A stretch of DNA of 21,407 nt from Pseudomonadota bacterium (GTDB lineage Bacteria > Pseudomonadota > Alphaproteobacteria > Rhizobiales > Xanthobacteraceae): the NCBI GenBank assembly GCA_021823875.1, contig JAKAMD010000015.1:1-21407 (forward strand), written 5' to 3'. The notes beneath the pieces were generated by a model. The model had not been told where the DNA came from and made no database searches. It saw only the letters and a list, made by a program, of their open reading frames with translations. Within the stretch, counting starts at the first letter, position 1, and every line of letters begins with the position of its first letter. Made by a program: the position numbers and the translations under genes. Shown here in pieces: positions 16,507-21,407 of the stretch.

Positions 16507-17970
16507 ATGAATGGTGGCCTGCGTTTTTCCCTGGTCGGCGCGCTCGTGCTGGTGACCTTGTCGGGCTGCGGGCGCGGGTTCTTTCAGGCCCAGCGCGCGC
16601 CCTGGCGGCACGATGCCGAGGTGGCCTGTCTGAAGTCGGGTGCGGTCAGGATCGGCACCGAGGCGGTGCGGATGGAACCGATCGAAGGTCCCGGCGCTTG
16701 CGGCATCGATTTCCCGCTTCGGGTGGCGGCACTGGGCGGCAGCTCGGCGCTCGGCTTTGCCGATGATCTGCAGCCACCGGCCGCGGTTCCGGCCCCCGGT
16801 AGTGCCGCGATGCCGCGCTGGCCGGTGCGCACGCCCGAGTACCCGCCGCCACGTGAGCAACTGCGCTGGGTGGTGGGGCCGCCGCCGGCAGTCAATACCC
16901 CCGAAGACACCGGGCCGGTCGGCGCGCCGATGTCGCTCACCGCTCCCAATGCAACGGCAAGCGCACCTTCTTATGAGCCGCCGCGCCCAGCCGCCCGCCC
17001 ATCGTCTTATTCGCCACCTTATGCGCCGCCGCGCATGGTCGAGCGCCCGCCGATGCCGGCACCGCCGGCGCGGTCCATACCGGACGATATCCCGTCCGAT
17101 GCCATTATTCCGCGGGGCGGCAGCGCCGCGGTGCCGGAGCGGTCAGTGCCGCCGACGTATCAAGCGGTTCCGCAGCGTCATGCCTATAACGCCCCGGTCT
17201 ACGAGCCGCAGCCACGCGCGACGCCGCGGCTTGGCCCGGCGCGCGGTTACACGCCGATCGCCATGCCCGCGGCCCAACTGACACCGCCAGCGACTTTGTC
17301 CTGTCCTATCGTCTCGGCGCTTGATCGCTGGGTGAGCGAAGGCGTGCAGCCGGCGGCGCTGCATTGGTTCGGTACGCCGGTGGTCGCCATCAAGCAGATC
17401 GGCGCGTATTCATGTCGCCGCATGATCGGCGCCAGCAGCTACCATATTTCAGAGCATGCCTTCGGCGACGCGCTCGACATCGCCGGCTTCACCTTTGCCG
17501 ACGGACGCACCATCACGGTGAAGAACGGCTGGCACGGCTCGCCGGAAGAACAGGGCTTCCTGCACGACGTGCAGCTCTATGCCTGCGAGACCTTCAACAC
17601 GGTGTTGGCGCCCGGCTACAATCCCGAACATTACAACCACATCCATGTCGATCTGATGCGGCGTGCCAGTGGCCGGCGCCCGTGCCGGCCGACCGCGATC
17701 AAGGGTGACGTAGTGGCGGCGCGTCTGCGTGCGCATTACGCCAGCAGGCAGCACGGGCCGCTCTTTACCGGCTCGATCAGCGCGCAGACCGACAAGGCGA
17801 GCAAGGCGGAGACCGCCGTAGCAGGCGCCGATGGTTATGTCGCGGATGCCGACGACGATGCTACGGATGTGTCGGGATCTGTTTCCAAGTCGGGGGTGTC
17901 GGTGTCGCCAATCGTGCCAGCCGCGCCGAAGACCGTTCCCACCTTAGACCGAATGACCGGGATATATTAG
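16507..17970 (+). CDS. Extensin-like LAS-type peptidase, lipoprotein
   Basis: 487 residues. The N-terminus MNGGLRFSLVGALVLVTLSGCG is a lipoprotein signal with lipobox LSGC, so the protein should be anchored in the outer membrane. A Pro-rich, disordered stretch (about 90-265) crosses the periplasm or peptidoglycan. The extensin-like C-terminal domain (about 270-415) carries the LAS metallopeptidase zinc site: H317 and D324 in SEHAFGDALD, and H378/H380 in HYNHIHVDL, plus paired Cys (LSCPIV, YSCRRM, YACETF, RRPCRP). LAS enzymes cut peptide stems of peptidoglycan. A Ser/Ala/Asp-rich tail of about 70 residues follows. No clear Shine-Dalgarno precedes ATG 16507, but the lipobox position supports this start. 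Peptidoglycan as substrate is inferred from the fold. Confidence 0.88.
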   Translation: MNGGLRFSLVGALVLVTLSGCGRGFFQAQRAPWRHDAEVACLKSGAVRIGTEAVRMEPIEGPGACGIDFPLRVAALGGSSALGFADDLQPPAAVPAPGSAAMPRWPVRTPEYPPPREQLRWVVGPPPAVNTPEDTGPVGAPMSLTAPNATASAPSYEPPRPAARPSSYSPPYAPPRMVERPPMPAPPARSIPDDIPSDAIIPRGGSAAVPERSVPPTYQAVPQRHAYNAPVYEPQPRATPRLGPARGYTPIAMPAAQLTPPATLSCPIVSALDRWVSEGVQPAALHWFGTPVVAIKQIGAYSCRRMIGASSYHISEHAFGDALDIAGFTFADGRTITVKNGWHGSPEEQGFLHDVQLYACETFNTVLAPGYNPEHYNHIHVDLMRRASGRRPCRPTAIKGDVVAARLRAHYASRQHGPLFTGSISAQTDKASKAETAVAGADGYVADADDDATDVSGSVSKSGVSVSPIVPAAPKTVPTLDRMTGIY

Positions 17971-18232
17971 CGCGGCAGCGGAGAAGTCGACCCATATCTG
18001 AGCCAAACGTCCGGTACCTGACTGTGAGTTCAACCGGTTAGTGCAACACCCGTGGCCATCTGTCGGCGGGGTTTCGAAGCCCAAGTCCTTTCGCGGGCGT
18101 TGATTGGGCCGCGGGGCGCTCGTTGTCGCGTTGGCTTTTCATCTCGCCTAGCACGAAATATCAGGGAGACCAACGCCGCCGCACATCTTCTCGTTGCTCT
18201 TGGGAAGAGGGGTTTGTGCGCCTGATGTGAGC

Positions 18233-19087
18233 CTAGATTGACCTTCGTTCCTCTACTGAATAGCAGCTGCGCCCAATGTAAAGTCCGTCGTAATGCTGCC
18301 AAGAGACTCGATGATCAAGCGCCATGATTCCCGCGAGCGTGACGGCGAACACGGCGCATTGCATATCGCGGTCATCCGGCGCGAGGTTCTTCGGGCGATC
18401 CATGCTGGCATAACCGACATGGCGAAACCAGCGCGCCGGAATATCGTTCGCCGCATCGAGAATGGCATCCGCCGTCGCCAGATGGTCGGCATGATCGTTG
18501 ATATTGATGGCGCGGTCGGGTTCCGGAACGTGAAGATTGACGGACAGGTCGGGCGCGCACTCGAAATCGATGATGGCGCGCAGGGTCGCCACGAGCTCGC
18601 GCCAGCCGCGATAGACGGCGCTCCCGTCGATGGCCGTTAGCGTTTCAATCTCGCCCTTCGCCAAGCGTTTCAGCGATTGATAACCGGTCTCGGCATAGCC
18701 GCCGCCTTCCGGATTGCCGTCCGGCAAATGCAGAAAATAGGCGGTCGTATTGCGATAGGCGACCCGCCGGATCGCGTGTCCGGCAAATCGCAGGGCCGCG
18801 ACCGCCGGTTCGATCGGCGAGCGGTCATTGGCGTCGGCCATGAAGCGGATCGCTGTTTGCGAGCCGTTGTCGCGCGCCAGATAGAACGGGTGTTTGCGGC
18901 CGTCGGTCCCGACGCCGAGGCCGGCATCGCCCGCCGTCATGTGGACGAAAATGCAGCGCGTCGCGTCGTCGAGCACATCGAGGAAGGCCGGCGGGTTCAT
19001 GAACAATTGCCAGTCGTCCTGATGGGCGGAGAAATAGAACGCCGCACGCCGCGGTGCGGGCGGTTGTTCGGGAGGATCGACTGTCAT
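18233..19087 (-). CDS. PIG-L family deacetylase
   Basis: 284 residues. ATG 19087 is chosen over GTG 19111 because GGAG lies eight bases before it and the upstream gene stops 16 bp away. The zinc motif, usually HPDDE, reads SAHQDDWQLF (H22, D24, D25), and the second ligand group is NDHADHLATADA (H199, H202). FVHMTAGDAG is the usual second strand. PIG-L enzymes remove acetyl groups from N-acetylglucosamine in lipids, mycothiol/bacillithiol precursors or antibiotics, or act as broader N-deacylases. As the last gene of an operon with two glycosidases it probably deacetylates a sugar from the same glycan, which is inference. The 262-bp gap downstream (17971-18232) shows short imperfect stems only, no gene and no clear terminator. 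Confidence 0.85.
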   Translation of the reverse strand: MTVDPPEQPPAPRRAAFYFSAHQDDWQLFMNPPAFLDVLDDATRCIFVHMTAGDAGLGVGTDGRKHPFYLARDNGSQTAIRFMADANDRSPIEPAVAALRFAGHAIRRVAYRNTTAYFLHLPDGNPEGGGYAETGYQSLKRLAKGEIETLTAIDGSAVYRGWRELVATLRAIIDFECAPDLSVNLHVPEPDRAININDHADHLATADAILDAANDIPARWFRHVGYASMDRPKNLAPDDRDMQCAVFAVTLAGIMALDHRVSWQHYDGLYIGRSCYSVEERRSI

Positions 19088-19103
19088 TATGGTCACTCCG
19101 CAA

Positions 19104-20381
19104 TCAGACACACGGGCGGATGTAGGGGCGATTCACTTCCCACAGTTCGTCGAGCAGTTTGACGGCGGCGTCGGCGGAATTCACCACCGGATCGATCAGC
19201 AGCGCCTGCAAGGCGATTTCCTTCGACGCATGCACGGCGGCTTCCACCGCGAGCTCCTGCACGCCCACTTGCGTGCCGAGCAGCTTGGCGATCGGATCGG
19301 GCAACGGCCCGAGCGAGATCGGGTGGATGCCGACGGCATCCGCCATGATCGGCACTTCGACCGCCGCGTCATAGGGCAAGTTGGGGATGACGCCGCGATT
19401 AGGCACGATACCCGACTCGATCACCCGTTTCTGATTGTGCAGGATGCCGGCAATGGCCGCGACGCCACGTTCGCCCGATGGCGTCAGCCATTCCTCGGGA
19501 AACGGCGCGCCGGCCACCACCCGCTCCACGACGCCGCCGAGATCGACCCGCCCGCGCTCGTCGCCTTCGAAATCATAGCCCTGTTCGCCGGCTTCCCAGC
19601 CATAGGCGAGATATTCGCCGAGGTGATGGTCGCTGCAGGTCATCCAATAGTCGAAGGCGTGGAGCAGACGGCGTGTGAGCGGCTCAAAGGAGGGATCGTA
19701 GCGCTTCTCCTTTTCGCGCAGCAGCGGGTAGAGATCCTTGCCGCTGTCGCGGTCGCGGATCTGCAGCAGGCATTGGAAATGATTGATGCCGGCGCCCCAG
19801 AGGTCGATCTGTTCGGTCGGCATGTCGAGAATGCGGGAAAGGTCGTCCCGGCTCATGAAGATGCCGTGGCACAGGCCGAGCGCGGCAATCGAGCTGTATT
19901 TGCCGAGCGCGAGCGTAATGCGGCTTTCGGGATTCGAGAAATTGATGAACAGCGCCTGCGGGCATAGCTCCTGCATGTCGCGCGTGATATCGAAGACTAG
20001 CGGCAAGGTGCGCAGCGTGAAGAACAGCCCGCCGGGTCCGCCGTTCTCGCCGAGCGTGTGACGAATCCCGTATTTGCGCGGCACTTCGAAGTCGAGCTTC
20101 CAGAGCCGGTTGCGCTCGATGGCGACCGCACTGACGACGAACCCTGCCCCATCGAGCGCGGCGCGGCGGTCGGTGGTCTGCTCGATCACGAGCCCGGCGC
20201 CCGTCAAGGTGTTCATCAGGCGGGCAAGGCCGGCCGCTTGCGCAAGGGCGTGCGGGTTGTGGTCGACGAGCGTCAACGTGCAGCCGCGCAATTCCTTGCT
20301 GCTGAAGACATCGCGCAGCATGTTGATCCCGAACGACATGCTGCCTGCGCCGATGAACACGATCTTGGTGGTGTTGGGCAT
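19104..20381 (-). CDS. Glycoside hydrolase family 4 (NAD+/Mn2+-dependent), CHG type
   Basis: 425 residues from ATG 20381, with AGGAG six bases upstream; an earlier in-frame start would fall inside the previous gene. Rossmann start KIVFIGAGSMSFG; LVDHNP binds the cofactor ribose; NFSNPE (N150) and the metal ligands C171 (GLCHGIF) and H201 (AGINHF) define GH4. These enzymes cleave by oxidation at C3, elimination and re-reduction, with NAD+ and a divalent metal. The residues after the metal Cys sort GH4 by substrate; as I recall, CHG marks alpha-glucuronidases/galacturonidases (LplD, Agu4), while CN marks phospho-sugars. A uronic-acid glycoside is therefore favoured. It lies 16 bp after the GH-A gene and 16 bp before the PIG-L gene. 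Confidence 0.88.
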   Translation of the reverse strand: MPNTTKIVFIGAGSMSFGINMLRDVFSSKELRGCTLTLVDHNPHALAQAAGLARLMNTLTGAGLVIEQTTDRRAALDGAGFVVSAVAIERNRLWKLDFEVPRKYGIRHTLGENGGPGGLFFTLRTLPLVFDITRDMQELCPQALFINFSNPESRITLALGKYSSIAALGLCHGIFMSRDDLSRILDMPTEQIDLWGAGINHFQCLLQIRDRDSGKDLYPLLREKEKRYDPSFEPLTRRLLHAFDYWMTCSDHHLGEYLAYGWEAGEQGYDFEGDERGRVDLGGVVERVVAGAPFPEEWLTPSGERGVAAIAGILHNQKRVIESGIVPNRGVIPNLPYDAAVEVPIMADAVGIHPISLGPLPDPIAKLLGTQVGVQELAVEAAVHASKEIALQALLIDPVVNSADAAVKLLDELWEVNRPYIRPCV

Positions 20382-20397
20382 CGCCGTCTCCTGCTGC

Positions 20398-21407
20398 TCA
20401 CGCCACCGCGATTGTCGCGGCATGAATGTCTTCGGCGGCCGCATTCAGCGCGGTCATGGCGCCGGTGAGGTCGTCATACGCGCGGTCTTCGATCGTGACC
20501 GTGCCGTAATTGGAGTTTTCGCCGTCGAAGCGGCCTTCGGCCGGCTGATCGGCATGCTCGAACCAGTGGTAGCCGACGATGAAGGGGCGGCGCAGCGCGG
20601 CGTTCACGTAGCTGCCGAAGCTCGCCGCGCGTTGCGCCTGGTCGGCCACCACCGGTCCGGCGCCGCGTGTATTGGGCAATCCGGAATCGGCCGCGCGGAA
20701 AGAGAACTCGCCGATCAGGCAGGGTTTGTTGACCGCGGCATAGGCATCGAGCGCGCTGTCTGGCATTGGATCGTAGCAATTGAACGAGATGACATCGGCG
20801 TGCCGCGCGGCCGCCGCGATCACCGCCGGGGCCGGCGGATAGGCAAAGCGGCAGCCAAGGATGAGATGATTGGCATCCGCCACTCTGACGGCGGCCGCCG
20901 TCAAGGCCATGTAGCGCTCGGCCAGCAATGCAGCGAACTCATCGCAATCGACCGCGAAGGCGGCACGGCCGGGCATCGCGCGATTGGCAGTGGCTTCGCT
21001 GTCGGTGTCGCGCTGATAGGGAGGTTTGCGCTCATGCGGCGGCGTGATGATCGCCGTGCCAGCGAATTCTTGCCAAGAGTTCGCGGCGCTGCGCCAGATC
21101 GCGTTGAACGCCACGAAGCTTTGGTAACGCTGTTGCAGCCAGGTCAGGGCGGTGGCACGGCCGGGGCTCGCCGGCGGAAGGTTGAGGAATAGCGTGAGCA
21201 GTTCGTCGGGACCGCGCCAGTCCGGCGCCCAGCGCAACTCGTTGTCGATAAACCATCCCAGGATGCTCGGATCACCACTGTGCGGCCCGCACAGGGCGCG
21301 TGCTCGCTGTGTGATGTGACGTTCGAATTCGGGATCAAAGACGTCGGGGAAATGCTGCCGGCGTCCTTTCGGTGGCGGCTCGCTTTCCTGCCAGGCGAAG
21401 GTGGTGC
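20398..21407 (-). CDS. Clan GH-A glycoside hydrolase, 5' end outside window
   Basis: 335 residues are visible; the frame runs off the right edge, and the TTG at 21237 is internal. A TIM-barrel glycosidase is indicated by FPDVFDPEFE, then LGWFIDNELRWAPDW, where NE (Glu about 56 of the visible part) is the clan GH-A acid/base, and KPCLIGEFSFR near the end, where Glu would be the nucleophile. VISFNCYD and FIVGYHWFEHAD are the barrel strands around it. The pattern is close to agarase-like and GH5/GH42-like barrels, so I cannot name the family or substrate. No signal peptide can be judged. It heads the part of the operon seen here, followed after 16 bp by the GH4 gene and then by the PIG-L gene. 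Confidence 0.8.
   Translation of the reverse strand, partial: TTFAWQESEPPPKGRRQHFPDVFDPEFERHITQRARALCGPHSGDPSILGWFIDNELRWAPDWRGPDELLTLFLNLPPASPGRATALTWLQQRYQSFVAFNAIWRSAANSWQEFAGTAIITPPHERKPPYQRDTDSEATANRAMPGRAAFAVDCDEFAALLAERYMALTAAAVRVADANHLILGCRFAYPPAPAVIAAAARHADVISFNCYDPMPDSALDAYAAVNKPCLIGEFSFRAADSGLPNTRGAGPVVADQAQRAASFGSYVNAALRRPFIVGYHWFEHADQPAEGRFDGENSNYGTVTIEDRAYDDLTGAMTALNAAAEDIHAATIAVA

Noticed and set aside
16258..16860. Minus-strand frame of 200 codons
   Set aside because: It is antisense to the start of the extensin-like gene and has an Arg/His-rich shadow composition; its non-overlapping end is better explained by RNA structure.
18074..18108. Stem-loop GCCCAA/TTGGGC and GGGTT/AGCCC as a terminator for the extensin-like gene
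   Set aside because: The stems are short, mutually exclusive and not followed by a T-run on either strand.
18030..18302. Minus-strand frame of 90 codons past the PIG-L gene
   Set aside because: It overlaps the 3' end of the PIG-L gene in another frame, is Arg-rich and has no ribosome binding site.

Overview
The window looks like chromosomal DNA from an alphaproteobacterium, most likely Hyphomicrobiales (Rhizobiales) in the Bradyrhizobium/Pseudolabrys/Rhodoplanes neighbourhood. This is inferred from the GC-rich, strongly GC3-biased genes, an ArsR-methyltransferase fusion gene leading into metF-metH, an extensin-like LAS peptidase lipoprotein, an alphaproteobacterial-type L,D-transpeptidase (SSGC active site) and a DUF4403 protein. 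No species assignment is possible from the sequence alone. I saw no insertion sequence, phage gene, CRISPR array, tRNA or rRNA.

Layout. 2-541: 3' end of a Ser/Gly-rich hypothetical gene (+). 606-2560: DUF4403 membrane-anchored protein and a PsiF-like periplasmic mini-protein (-). 2735-4018: a 44-aa membrane miniprotein, an FNR/FixK-like box and a metallophosphoesterase (+). 4012-6922: CarS-like membrane protein, ketopantoate-reductase-like protein, L,D-transpeptidase and TrmO (all -). 7030-12701: the core of the window, an 18-bp perfect palindrome followed by an ArsR-methyltransferase regulator, metF and cobalamin-dependent metH in one tight operon (+). 12733-15833: a degenerate KdsB-like nucleotidyltransferase, a DddP-like M24 enzyme and an isochorismatase-fold hydrolase (all -). 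15972-16506: a 27-aa membrane miniprotein and a 451-bp non-coding stretch holding a candidate structured RNA with its own terminator (-). 16507-17970: extensin-like peptidoglycan hydrolase lipoprotein (+). 18233-21407: a three-gene operon (-) of a clan GH-A glycoside hydrolase (cut by the window edge), a GH4 NAD-dependent glycosidase and a PIG-L-type deacetylase.

How the genes work together. The regulator-metF-metH unit makes 5-methyltetrahydrofolate and uses it to remethylate homocysteine; the fused regulator and the palindrome just upstream suggest feedback by SAM-cycle metabolites (SahR type). L,D-transpeptidase and the extensin-like protein both act on the envelope. The GH-A/GH4/PIG-L operon looks like a small glycan-dismantling pathway, with a CHG motif in the GH4 enzyme pointing to a uronic-acid substrate. 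Most of the window is ordinary housekeeping and accessory metabolism. The points most worth a second look are the candidate ncRNA at 16214-16350, the DddP-like M24 protein lacking the lyase catalytic Asp, the KdsB-like protein with lost motifs, the FixK-like box, and two miniproteins of 44 and 27 residues.
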